36,306 nucleotides of DNA, taken from contig NAVB01000461.1 of assembly GCA_002179805.1 (NCBI GenBank), positions 1 through 36,306 on the forward strand, in the 5' to 3' direction. Position 1 is the stretch's first letter, and every line of letters begins with the position of its first letter. A model generated the notes under the pieces. That model made no database searches. It was not told the DNA's origin and saw nothing but the letters and a program-made list of their open reading frames with translations. The translations under genes and the position numbers were made by a program. The DNA is from Acanthamoeba lenticulata (lineage: Eukaryota; Discosea; Longamoebia; Acanthamoebidae). Of the stretch, positions 20,142-32,264 are shown piece by piece.

Positions 20142-22837
20142 ATGAGCTCCGATGCTGGGGAGTGCATCGAGGTACGCTTCGCCCTGCGCATAACATATGC
20201 CCTATACGACGACCTCACCAATAGTAACAACATGACAGGAACCAGATGTTGAACTTGCAGCCGTGGCAAAGCGTAGCAAGGTGGAGCAAGGTTTCGACGA
20301 CAGCGAGGACGAAGTGAAAAAGATGCCAGAAGAAGAAACGATGAGCACGTACGACTCTGAAGATGACGCCGACGATGACCCTGAAAGATTTACTCCCACG
20401 ACGAAGCCCAAGGTGCGTCTTCTCATTCCATGCAATGAAGTACTGTTCTCAAGGGTGTGGGACTGCAGAAATCAAAAGTGATGGCGCCTATCAGCTTCGC
20501 TTGGCTCACGATAAGCAGTCTCGGCGTCGTCTATGGTGACCTCGGCACCAGTCCGCTGTACACTTGGCCAACAATCTTGAGCAACCTGGGGACGTGGGAG
20601 GAAGAGGACCTCGTTGGGGCCATGTGCATCCTAGTATACAGTCTGCTGGCCATCGTCACTATCAAATACGCCATCTTCGTCATGATGGCCGACAACAAGG
20701 GGGAAGGCGGCATCTTCGCTCTCACTTCGCTCGTGCCTCCCACGCGCAAGCACCTCAAGAAACTCAAGATGCGCAATGAGCAACCACCATGGTGGCAGGT
20801 GTGGATCAAGCGAGCATGCATGACGCTGTGCATCATTGGCGCCGGCTTCATCTTGGGCGATGGCGCTATCACACCAGCCGTGTCGGTGCTCTCTGCCATT
20901 GAAGGCACGTCTGTGGATCTCTTCTCGCTTCCACTTGTGCAACAACCTGACTGGCCACTTGACCATCAGGACTGGGCGTAGTCAACACGAGAGTGGTCGA
21001 CTACGAGGTCATCTTGGGCATCACCATCCTCGGCCTGTTGTTCATCAGCCAGCCCTTCGGCTCCTCCAGGATATCCCGCTTCTTCGGCCCGGTGATGTTG
21101 ATCTGGTTCATCTTCATCGCGGGCGTGGGCATCTACAACATCGTCACGTTTGACTCAAGTGTCTTCCGCGCCTTCAATCCCGTGTGGGGCTACCGCTTCT
21201 TCGAGCGCAACGGGAAGAGAGGCTACGAGGCTCTCGGCGGCATCTGCCTGTGCTTTACGGGCGTCGAAGCGCTCTACGCCGACATGGGCCACTTTGGCAA
21301 GTGGCCGATCCGGACAGGATGGGTGCTTATCGTGCTCCCTAGCGTGCTAATGAGCTACTTTGGCCAGGTACCCTGCATGAGGCTTGTGGCTTTCTCTTTG
21401 CGTCCATCCTCTCAAGAATATTCTCTATGTACCAGTTGGCGTACGCGATTACCCATCCGGACTTCACGGGGCCCATCTTCTTCGCCAGTGTTCCTGACTC
21501 GCTCTACTGGCCCATGATCATCGTCGCCACCAGCGCTGCCGTGATCGGCGCGCAGTCGCTGATCAGCGCCACCTTCTCGCTCATCTCCCAGGCCATGGGC
21601 TTGGACGCCTGTCCGCCGGTCAGCCTTCACCACACGGACGAGTCGCTTCAGGGCCAAGTCTATGCTCCTGTTGGCAACTGGATCCTCATGGCCACGGCCA
21701 TCGGGCTCATCCTGTTCTTCCAGAGCTCAGGGGCTCTGGCCTCTGCCTTTGGTATCGCTGTGACGGGCACGATGGCCATCACGACGCTGATCTTCGTGAC
21801 GATGGTCATCCTCCGATGGCGCTGGAGCGCTTTCGCCGTCGTTCCCATCGGCGCGTGCTTCTTTTTCATCGAGACGGTCTACTTCTCCGCCAACATGACC
21901 AAGTTCAACGATGGCGGCTGGGTGGCGCTCCTGCTGGCGGCAGTGGCAATCCTGTTCATGGGCTCGTGGCGTCTGGGCAAGACCGACGTACAGCGCACGT
22001 TGGCGGCCAAGGCCTCTCCCAAGTCCTTGCGCGATGTCGTCCGTGCGTTGCTCCTGCTCGAGCTATTGCCCAAGCATTGGTGCCTGACAAAATCTCTACT
22101 GGGCCCAACGCAGGATGGGCGAACGACATCAATGTGCCGCGCGTGGCGGGTACAGGCGTGTTCTTGGGCGGCGAAGAGGAGACCGTGCCCAAGGCGCTGC
22201 TTCAGCACTTTAAGCTCCACAAGTCGCTGCCTGCTTCGGTGGTCGTGGTGGTGACCAAGACCATCGACCTGCCGCGCATCAATCCCGAGGCTCTCCTGTC
22301 GTGCCGTACCATCGGCCCCGGCCTGGTCAAGCTCACCGTGAGGTGTGCCCTCCTCGCATCGTGAAGCAGAAGAAGAAGCTAATCAATCTTCGTAACGCCT
22401 TGTGTCGACGACAGGCGTGGGTTTGTTGAGCGAAGAAGCGACACAGGCGAGATCCTGCAGCAAGCCGAGAACCTGGGCGTGCTCAAGCCGGACAAGTCGT
22501 CGCCGCACTTCTTCTACCTCATCTCGCGCCAGACCGTGGTCCTGCGCCAGGCTCGCCGCCTCTGGACCCGCGCGCGGTACGCCTTCTCCGCACGTGTTTT
22601 GTGCATTTGGCCGATTGCTCACCAGCGTCTGTGCACCACATTGTGGCACACAGGCTGGGGCTGTACAACTTCATGGTCATGAACGCGCGCCCACCAGCCT
22701 GCGTGTCGATGGTCATCCCGCACCACCAACGCGTGGAGTACCACTCAGCCCTGCCGATCTCGAAGCCCTTCCCCGGCAACAACTTCATCAGCCGCTTCAT
22801 CAACGGCGGCGACGCCGATCACCAGCCCCAGAGCTAG
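20142..22837 (+). CDS. KUP/HAK/KT-type potassium transporter
   Basis: Eight exons (20142-20171, 20239-20412, 20454-20908, 20992-21367, 21436-22042, 22114-22342, 22415-22576, 22654-22837) sum to 739 codons, 738 residues, normal for the family. KUP proteins import K+ with high affinity, often with H+. A 70-residue acidic, probably cytosolic N-terminus (DSEDDADDDPERF) precedes the first span, which carries the family signature SLGVVYGDLGTSPLY. Other hallmarks are GEGGIFALTSL, GDGAITPAVSVLSAIEG, ALYADMGHFG, ATSAAVIGAQSLISATFSL, and FNDGGWVALLLA. The C-terminal cytosolic domain starts with VAGTGVFLGG and includes PHFFYLISRQTV and LYNFMVMNAR. The 20908/20992 junction was chosen because it alone keeps frame and gives AIEG-T-VVDYEV. 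Animals lack this family; it is found in bacteria, plants, fungi and some protists. Confidence 0.92.
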
Positions 22838-22927
22838 CTAGTGGCTCCATGAGGTTACCACCTGAGCCCCGTTTGTGTTTGTCAAAAAAGTAAAAAGAAC
22901 AAGAGAGTTTACATGAAACGAACGGTA

Positions 22928-24983
22928 TCAGTGCGAGTGCTGGAGGAAGGGGCACGCCTCGAAGATGGCCGACGCCTTGAGCGCCAGCGGCCCCAGCGTT
23001 TGGTCGTCCTCCACCTGGTCCAGTACGCAACCAACACGAGTTTGCAACACGTCAGTTTGCACGGCCAATGGCCAACGCCCTTGCCCTCCTTCCCCCGGAC
23101 CTTGATGAGGCGCAGCAGGAAGGCCGACAGCTCGTTGCGTCGGTGGATGTGCCGCGGGTAGTCGCTGTTGACCAGCAGGAGGCGCAGGACCTCCAGGTAC
23201 AACTCGGCCAGCTTGACGTCCGATGTGTCGGTCACCTCGCGCATGACAATCTCCACGAGCACCTTCAGGTCGTTGGTGAAGAAGAAGTCCTTGGCCGTCG
23301 TCGGGTGGGAGAAAATGTCCCGCAGCAGCTTGACCAGCGGCGGGATCACCTCGCGCACCTCTGTCGACCACGAAACATACATGCACAAACGAGGTGAGCT
23401 CCTCGAGCCGCGCCTGTTGGAGCATCGGCGCAGGGAGAGAGAGACCTCGGTTAAAGGCGATGATAAAGATCTGGCCCAGCTCGCCCAGGTCCTGCCCGTT
23501 GATGGCCTCCAGCCGTGCGATCACGGGATTGTGGGCCGGATCGGCCGACTCGAACTGGAGGTTGACCGAGACCTGCGGCGGCAGCAGCAACACGGCGAGC
23601 AGACGTGACGTGGTGAGATCGAGCTCGACCCAGCCCAGGTCAAAGGCCAGAGGCGGGGTACGAGGGCCATGAGGGCGGCGTCGTGGATGGCTTTGATGGC
23701 GAGCGGGTCGTCGATCTCGGGGTCGTAGGTGATGATCGACACCACTTGGTCCACCAGGTCGTAGTCCAGTTGGCCTGCGTGGGGCCCCGTTGTGCGCACA
23801 GGAAGATTCCCTCCACCGTGAGGCCACGCAGCCAAGTGAGGCAGAGGCAAGTGGGGGAAGCGGGACCTATGGCGGCGGGCGGGAGGGCGCGCGGATGTGC
23901 GCAGATCCGGGAGAGGATCGTCAGGTCGTAGAAGAGGCGCTCAAAGTCATCTGTACACCAAAGCCAATTTGGTTGTTAAATAAACATTAATAAAACAATT
24001 ATTAATTCTCGAAACAGAGGCCGAGTGGTACCGCGCTGGGCCAGGTCGGGGGTGAGCCATTGCGAGAGCGACTGCGCGATGGCCGGGAAGACTGCCGGCT
24101 GGTGCTGCCCGACGAGCAGTAGCGCTCGGACCGCCGCGACGTGCGTCTCGCGCTGTGCGGCCGGGTCATGTTCCTCGCTCTCGTCCTCCTCCGCGTGGAT
24201 GGCTCCATGTCGCAACTCGACCAGGCGCCGAGCCAGGTAGTGCGCTGCGCGGCAGCCGTTGGCGGCGATGTCGGCGGCGATGGCGGCGCCACTGTCGGGC
24301 GCCTGCTCAAGCGACTGGACCAGCGCCTGGATGCCCGCGGCCTCGGCCAGCTCGACAGGCGGCTGGCCAGGCTCGAGCACGAGCTCAAAGCCACCGGTAA
24401 AGTCCTCTTGTGGCTGCTCCTCGGCCGGGTGGTGGTGTACGTCGGCGTCGACAACAAAGTCGATGTCGGGCACAGGCGGCGGGAGGTCGTTCTCCTGCTC
24501 GCGCCGGTTGGCCTCGAGCTGGGCCTCGATCCGGGCCTGGAGCTGCTGGTTCTCGTCCTCGAGCTGCTCGCACTGCGCCTGGCTCTGCCGCAGCATATCC
24601 ACCAGACGCCACTTGGGCACGCGGCGCAGGTCCTGGCCGTAGTGGTCCAGGTAGTTGTGTCCATCATCGGCCTCTTCCGCGTTGTAGTGGTCCTGGTAGC
24701 GGGGCGAGACTGGGATAGGAGCGCTGGCGTACGCGCCGGGCGGCTGCGTCGATGTCGGGTACTGTTGCGGTGGATGAAGGAGGCTCAGCTGGCCCAACTG
24801 CGCCGCAATATCGGTGCTCCCAACCGTGGGGGCAGCCCCTCCTCCATAAATCGATCCCCCTGCTGCGGGGGGATAGGAGGGGTAGCCGGGTGGCGCGTGC
24901 GGCTGCGCCATGTACTGCGAGTAGGGCGGCTGTTGGCCCCTCACGTACCCGCCCTGCCCGTAAAAGGGCCCACTGCCGCTCAT
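22928..24983 (-). CDS. SPIN90/Ldb17/Dip1-like Arp2/3 activator (leucine-rich domain, PF09431-like)
   Basis: Six exons (24983-24032, 23950-23867, 23774-23662, 23572-23446, 23360-23101, 23014-22928) give 540 residues. The N-terminal 110 residues are Pro/Gln/Tyr/Gly-rich (PPYSQYMAQPHAPPGYPSYP). A coiled coil follows at about residues 150-190 (RQSQAQCEQLEDENQQLQAR), then a helical armadillo-like half. The signature FFFTNDLKVLVEIVMREVTD followed by LYLEVLRLLLVNSDYPRH is what I associate with the SPIN90/Ldb17/Dip1 domain, whose members switch on Arp2/3 to make linear seed filaments. No SH3 domain is seen, unlike mammalian SPIN90, which resembles the fungal arrangement. The role in cortical actin or endocytosis is therefore inferred from the family. 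The assignment is from memory of the family motif. Confidence 0.72.
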
Positions 24984-25137
24984 CTTTTTATTGATCTCTG
25001 CGGGAAATGAGTGAGGAAAAGCAGTCGGTACGATATTTGAAGAATGAAAGCTGGTATTCGAAGAAATTGAATTTTCAAGCGAGAAGACATTACAAGGCAG
25101 AAGATTTACATCAACGGCTAGGTGTAGAGGTTGAGAG
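24984..25137. promoter_or_regulatory. Bidirectional promoter region (SPIN90-like / SNF2)
   Basis: Only 154 bases separate two divergent start codons. The stretch is A+T richer than the flanking exons and must hold both leaders and core promoters. No specific element can be assigned. Confidence 0.45.
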
Positions 25138-28100
25138 ATGAAGAGTCGGGGAGGTGGTTCCTCGAGGAGAGGACGCCCGTCTGCCCACCTTTTCCCACCC
25201 CTCCATGTGATTAATTCAATTGGGGATTCGGTAACGGGCACGTCACCAGGCCGAACGACCACCAGCGGCAGCACCACACCTTCGCGCAATGGAGGCTCCT
25301 CTTCCTCTAGCTCTTCCTTGTCCACCAAGCGGCGCACTTCTCCGCCCCCCTCGCGTCGTGAAATCAATCTAGAGGATGTTGATGGCTCGGTTGAGTCCAT
25401 CGAGTCCTATTCAGAATCTGGCACGAGCACCACGTCGGATGCCACCGCTTCCCACAGGCGGCGCCACTCTGCCACGACGAGCTTCCTCATCCCCAAGACG
25501 ACACCTGCCGCCAGCACTTCCCCGCGCCGCAGCTCCTCTCATGGTGACGCGTCATCGCCTCCGCCTGCCGCACGTACCCACGAAGAGGACGACATCTGCA
25601 GCTCATCAAGCGATGAAGGCGATAACGATGATCGTGGGGCAGTGGCCGTTTCGCGCACGTCGGTGACCAGGACAAGCCCGAGCCCTGCGCCGAGGCAATC
25701 ACCGCAGCAAGCCAGTGGTCGAGGCAGGGCGGCCGCGCCGACCAACACAGTCAGCACTGGTGCCACCAACGCCACCACGAGAAGGCGGCCACATGAAGAT
25801 AAACCCGCCGGTGGTCCTCCGTCCCCACGCCGTGCGGTCATCTACGTGGCCGCCTCGGATTCATCTACATCCATCTCCACTTTGTCGTCCTCATCGGCTT
25901 CCACCCCGTCGGCCCCATTCCCACAGCCGCAGCCGCAGCAACCGTCGACCAAGCAGTCGCTTCACAGACAGCCAACGACACACGACTGGCAGCAAACCTC
26001 GTCCTCGTCGGCCTCCACACCGTCGGCGCCGTTCCCGCCGGCGGCCCATTCGTTGATCATGCCCTCGCCCTCGCCTCGCGGCACCGGTGGCGGAGGCAGC
26101 ACGTCAGCCGCTGGTGGAGGCTCCAGCGCCGCGGCGGCCGGGCGAGTGGCGCAGTTTGCCGATAGCGGCTCGAGCTACTTGTGGACCTACGCCGAGTCCT
26201 TTGAGAGCGACTCCTATCGCCTCTTTCCCAAGGACCAAGAGGACGGAGATGATGACGAAGAGGACGACCATGGTGATGAACACCACGAAGACTACCATGA
26301 AGAAGGGGGAGAAGAGGAGACCTACGAGTTGACTCAGCTCCGGACTGCTGCCGGCCAACCGACCATCAACTCGACCACCGCTACGACGACCACGACGGCA
26401 GCCACAACAAAGAAAACCGCCAAGACTCGGGAGGATGACAAAGTTGAGGCGGAGGACAAGAAGCTCCTTGTCTACCAAATGGATACGATCAAGGACGATG
26501 TTGAAGAGAGCGAGGTCTTGCTGCGCGATGAAGATCAGATTGAAAACGATGGTGATGGCGCGGGAGGGAGCGCCAACAGCAGCGGCAGCAGCTGGCGAGT
26601 CATGTTCTCCATGGCGTCGCCAGAGAAGCGCCGCGCGCGGGCCATGCTCGCCGAGTTGGAGACCGTGGCCGACGGCTCGTCATCGGGACGCTGCGGCACC
26701 GAGGGCCTCCCGCCGGCCCACGCGGGCGAGGGCGACAGTCCAACGGACCTCCTGTTAGTGCCCGCCACGGCAGCCCAACCTAGCCCGAGCCAAGGCTCAG
26801 CCGCGGCTGCAGTCACAGCCAAGGCCGCCCCGGTGGCGCCGGGCGTCGTGGAGAAACCAAAGGCGGCTCAGGACGGGGCGACGATGGCGTGGACGCGAAC
26901 GAAGCGGTCGAGCGCCCCACCGCCGATCGCCGAGGAGGAGGAGTCAAGCAGCACAGAGAATGACGAGGATGAGGACTTCGTGAAGCGGTCCGACGCGTCG
27001 TCTCGCAAGGGCGCCAGGAGCAGGAAGCGGAGGAGCAGTAGCGCCTCGAGTGCCACGATAGCACCAACGACCACAACGGTCCCAGCAGCAGCTGCGGAAG
27101 CTAAGCCGGCCCCGCTCGTCTTCTCGGTCGAAGATGACTCGCTCCCGTGGCCCGAGACTTCTGCTGCGCCAGCTGCGACCACCAAGGTGGTTTCGCCTCC
27201 ATCATTGCGCAAGCCCACGCCGACAACGACGGTATCATCAACATCACCGACCACGGCCCAGGCGCCCAAGAAGTTGGGGGCGCTTCGACGCGGGAAGCAG
27301 AAGGTGGCGCCTTCTGCAGGTTCTACCACGTCGACGACAACGACAACGACGACGGCAGTGCCGATAACCGGAGAGGCCACGCCAAAGAAGTCACCGCCGC
27401 CCAAGTCCCCCCTTCCGAGGCCCAAACCGTCGCCCCAGCTGTCGGTCGCGCGAGTGCCGCCCTCGCCGCAGCAGCTCGCCAAGGCGGGCACGGCGGTCCC
27501 GCGGCCGGCCACCAGCAAAGCTGCTGCGACGCCCACGGGCAAGGTCATGCCGCCTCTGCCGCACCGGCCTTCGCCAACGGCGACGGCCACGACGGCCAAG
27601 GTAGCTACGACGATCACAGCCTACATGACGCCCGTGGCGCGCAAGTCTTCCACCCGAAGCGAGAAGAAGCGGCGGTGGGTCGTCATCTCAGACGACGAAA
27701 GTGACAAGGATGAGGACGAAGACGAACCGGCGTCGCCCTATCGGGTCACTTCCATCTTCTCGTCGTTCCTCCGTGGTGACCGCAGTCCCGCTGCCGCCAA
27801 GACGCCGTCGACCTCGCGCCCGGAGCAGTCGCTGGCCTCTTCGACACGGGAACAAGTCCCGCCACCAGCACCGACAACGGCAACCAAGGCCACAACCAAT
27901 ACTACTACTACGACGTCAACCACGGGCGGTGCCAATAAACGCCGACGCACGGCGGCAGCGGCGAAGGAGGAACCTCCCGTGGTGCTGCTCAATCTGGTGG
28001 ACTCTCAAAGTCAGTCCGCCGATCATCTTCAGCAGCAACCAACCCCTCGTGCCCCTGTTTCTACGGCCAAGGACCAGGTCGACAACAAGGAGAAGGATGA

Positions 28101-31100
28101 CAACGCGCAGAAGCAGCGGCAGAGCCTAGGTCTGCCTGGGATGCCTGATGCGACGCACAAGAACGCCGGCGGCGGAGAGGCCGACGAATGTCACACAGGC
28201 CTCTCGATGGAGCTCTTCTCGCCGCCATCGCCTGCTGTGTCGGTCGCACCGCTCAACCAGCGCGAGTCCAGTGCGAAGCCGATGCCGACGCCGACTCTCA
28301 CGCCCACGCCCAAGGTCCCGGCCACGCGGAGCCCCGAGAAAGGGTCCGGGACTGCACTCGACTCGCAACTCGAACTCTTTGACGATTTCACGTTGACGGC
28401 CTCCCTGGACCCGCTGGCGGGCGCCTCCGCACTCGATGTGGATGAGGATGCAGAAGAGGAGGAAGAGGAAGAGGACGAAGAAGTGGCCAGCCGTCCTCAG
28501 CCGCGACAGAGCGAAACGATGTCAGCCGCGTCGTCAATGTTGAAGGCCAGCGCAAGTAGCAGCAGCAACATCAGCGCGAGCTCGAGCAGTGGCCGAGGGA
28601 CACAGGACGAGGAGGCCTCCTACGACCCGCTTCATGCGAGCGCCCGCCCCAATCGTTCACCACAACCAGAATCTGCCCGGCCTCATCAAACACCGGTGCA
28701 GGCACCTGACGATGTTGAGCTGGGCAGCGATGTCGACCTGGACGAAAGCGACGCCATCGGAGAGGGTGATGCGAGATCTCGCCTGAATCAAAAGCCAAAG
28801 GAGGCCAAAGAGGAGTTGAATAAGGCAAAGGAGGAAGAGGAAGGGGAAGAAGTCGACGACGTTGACGGGAGCCTGCTGGACTCGCACTCCTTCCCCACCG
28901 ATATCGAATGGGGCGCGCTGGCCTCCGTTGACCCGTTTGCGTCGCAGATGCCACTCGACAGGGGGCTTGGCCTCAATGATGTTGATGACGATGACGATGA
29001 AGATCATGCCAGCGAGCCAGCCCAAGTCGTCCGCCAACAGAAGTCGATCGATGCCCGCGTGGCTACGAACAGCAACATGCCGCCGCCTCGTCGCACGAAG
29101 GAGGAGCAGGAGGAGAACAGTCGACGCGGTGGGATGAAGAGGGCGCGCGACGACACAAGCGACAAGGAAGACGAGGAGGACGAAGAGGAGGAGGCATCGC
29201 CAACTGCGATCTACGTCACGCCGCCAAAACCAAAGGCAACGATCAAGGCAGCGACGAAGCCCGAAGCCAAGAAGGCGGATGGAAGCGTCCGCGCCGAGAA
29301 GAAGAGGAAAAAGGAGAAAAAGAAACCCAAGAAGAAGCAGAAGAAGAGCAAATACGCAAGACTTGACGGCCAAGCCGACGAGGTTAGCGACGAAGAAGAG
29401 GCGCCGGCGGCGGCAGCGATGGTAGGGAGCGTCAACAACAAGTTCATGTGGGCCCATCCGGGTGGTGAGGCTGCCGCCGCTGCCGCTTCCACAGACAAAG
29501 GACCGTCCCTGCACTGGCGGCTCTGGCCCGGGCGCCGCAGCGAAGGCGGCGAGTCTGAGAAGGGGCACGACGCCGACGACGACCAGTCCTTGGACGTCTC
29601 CATCGCGGACACGATCGAGGACATTGATCGCGACGATGAGGACGACGAGGCTGAAGCCGAGTCTGAAGGGACGATGGCAGCACGGCCGTGGCCTGCAGAG
29701 GCGACAACGACGACGACCACCGACGAGTCGCCCGCGCGCCGTCTGTTCTCCATCTTCAACCGGCGAAGCGCTGCCGGTGCCCCCGATGCGGCGATCGAGC
29801 TTGACGCCGAGCCGGGCGAGCCGCTCATCCTGTCGCCCGATCCCGACGAGCGGCCGCTGATCCAAGTGCCGGCTTGCATTAACGCCAAGCTGCACGCGTA
29901 CCAGCGCGACGGCGTGCGCTTCCTGTACGACCTGTATCGCCGGAACAAGGGCGGCATCCTGGGCGACGACATGGGTCTGGGCAAGACCGTCCAGACGACG
30001 GCCTTTCTGGCGGCCATCATGCTCAAGAATCAGCCTCTGCCTTCTCCGTCTGCCGCGGCTCGCAACGCCACGGCCGTGGTGGCTGCCGCGCGGGCACTGA
30101 TCGTCGGCCCGGCTTCGATCCTCGATCAGTGGCGGGCCGAGCTTCAGCGCGTACGCGGCCCTCAGCTCAGGAGCTAAGCTGGAGCACCTGCGCGTGTGTG
30201 CTGACAACATGTTGTGTTGATTGCGCGTGACAGTGGACGCAGGGCTGCCCGGGTGGGAAGATCAAGGTCGAGGTCTACCGGGGCAAGCAGCGCGACAAGT
30301 TTCTGGCGGGCGTCAAGAGCGGGTGGCTCGAGGCTCTGCTCGTCAGCTACGAGACCCTCCGGATGGACTTTGACCTCCTCAACGCGATCGACTGGTCGTG
30401 CGTCATTTTTGACGAAGTCCATCGCCTTAAGCGTGCGCCTCGACTTTTCTAGAAAATTCATCATTTACGCTGACTTGTTTACGCTGACATCACACTCCAA
30501 CCCACACGCACACAGAAAACCGGTCTAAGCTGACGGTCATGTGCATGGAGCTCAACACCCACCGGCGCTTCGGCCTTACGGGCACGGTCATGCAAAGTAC
30601 CACCGCCCACTGCCCTCCCCGGCGCAGTTGTCCCACAAGAGACTGACGCCTTACGCCCAGACAACTTTGTGGAGCTGTGGACGCTTCTCAATTGGGCCGA
30701 GCCGGGTTGCCTGGGCTCCCTCGACCACGTCCGCGAAGCGTATGTACTCCTCCTCCTCCCACCAAAGCGACTTTGCTGACAAATGAGACGATCGTGTGGT
30801 GTGTCCGCGCAGGTACATCAACCCGATCATGCACGGTCAGCGGCATGACGCGTCAAGGCGCGAGGTGGCCTTGGGGCGCATCGCCGCCGCCAAGTTCTCC
30901 AAGCTCATCAAGCAGCTCATCCTCAGGCGAGACAAGAGCCTCATCCAGGACCGCGTACGTGCGCTGTTGTTGTCACACTCGGCCTAGCGACTGACTGCTC
31001 ACTCCATCACCACCAATACACAGCTGCCGACAAAGGACGACAACATCGTGTTCTGTCCGCTGATGCCGCTGCAAGTGCGCGCCTACCAGCGGATGCTGGA

Positions 31101-32198
31101 CAGTCCGCTCTACCAGCTCCTCATGAATCGCCATCAGCCCTGCGACTGCGGGTACGCCTACAATTTACTATTTTAAAATTATAATTGATATACTTTATAA
31201 TACAAATTAGAATTTAATCTTTGTTTTGCATTAATTAACCTTCAAATGCCGCCTTGAGCAGATCGAAATTGACGCGGGAGAAGTGCTGCTACTCAGAGGA
31301 GAAGACCGGCATCGCCGCGCGCGACCTCGTGCTGCAGGCCATCACCAAGCTCATCGGCCTTTCCAACCGTACGACCCCGACCTCCTTCCGAAGGCCAAGT
31401 TCCCTGCAAGGCACTTGACTCCACCGGGACTGGTTTCTTGTTTGCGTCGTCGCATGCGCAGATCCGATGCTGCTGGCGCCCAACAGCGGGGACGCGGAGG
31501 AGAAGCAGCAGAGGGACGAGCTCGCTCTCCGCACCGCGCTGGGCGACGAATACGACGCCGTCCTCCGCCTCCACCGCTCCGTCCGCGAGACCGACATCTG
31601 CGGTTTTGCGTCCCTCTTTCGCTGCTCCGTCTCTCTATGGTTTCGCACTCATCAGCGTCGCGCGTGGGCTCATGTGTTGGCGTGAGGGCCCGTGGTCAGG
31701 CAAGATGAAGGTGCTGCAGCTGCTTCTGCGCAAGTGGAAGGTCGAGGGCCACAAGGTCCTCATCTTCTCCAAGGCGACGCGCATGCTCAACATTCTCGAG
31801 AACTTCATCCGGCGCGAAGGGTTCGTGTCCTTCCCTTCCCCTTTTTTATGAAGGCCACACACACACACCGCTCACGCGCGGGCTGGGCCGGCGGGAGCAG
31901 GTACAGTTATTGTCGACTCGACGGGGCCACGGTGATGCGGGACCGGCAGATGATCGTGGATCGATTCAAGCAGAGCCAAAAGGACTTTATCTTCCTCATC
32001 TCCACCAAAGCTGGCGTACACGTCTTCTCCTTCCTTTATTACTGACCCCTCGAGCCGTTACTCATTCTCGATTTTGAATTTCCTCCTTGGGCAGAGCCTG
32101 GGCCTCAACCTGACAGCGGCCAACATCGTCGTTGTGTTCGACCCCAACTGGTGCGTGCAGCTCCAACACGTCCGACCATCACGCTGCTCACACCGCAT

Positions 32199-32264
<66 letters not shown>

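Noticed and set aside
19697..20224. 175-codon plus-strand open frame in the SDR/KUP intergenic region
   Set aside because: It overlaps KUP exon 1 in another frame, has no recognisable composition or motif, and no flanking support.
20937..20969. 33-base intron in KUP with a GTGCAA donor
   Set aside because: It is too short for spliceosomal removal and leads into an in-frame TAG; the 20909-20991 intron keeps frame and family spacing.
28657..30210. 517-codon antisense open frame under the SNF2 gene
   Set aside because: It lies opposite a coding exon with strong codon bias and clear helicase motifs; its translation has no domain and its length follows from the GC-rich sense strand.
32201..32264. 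Regular short repeat considered as a CRISPR-like or telomeric array
   Set aside because: A four-base unit with no spacers inside a spliced intron is a simple microsatellite.
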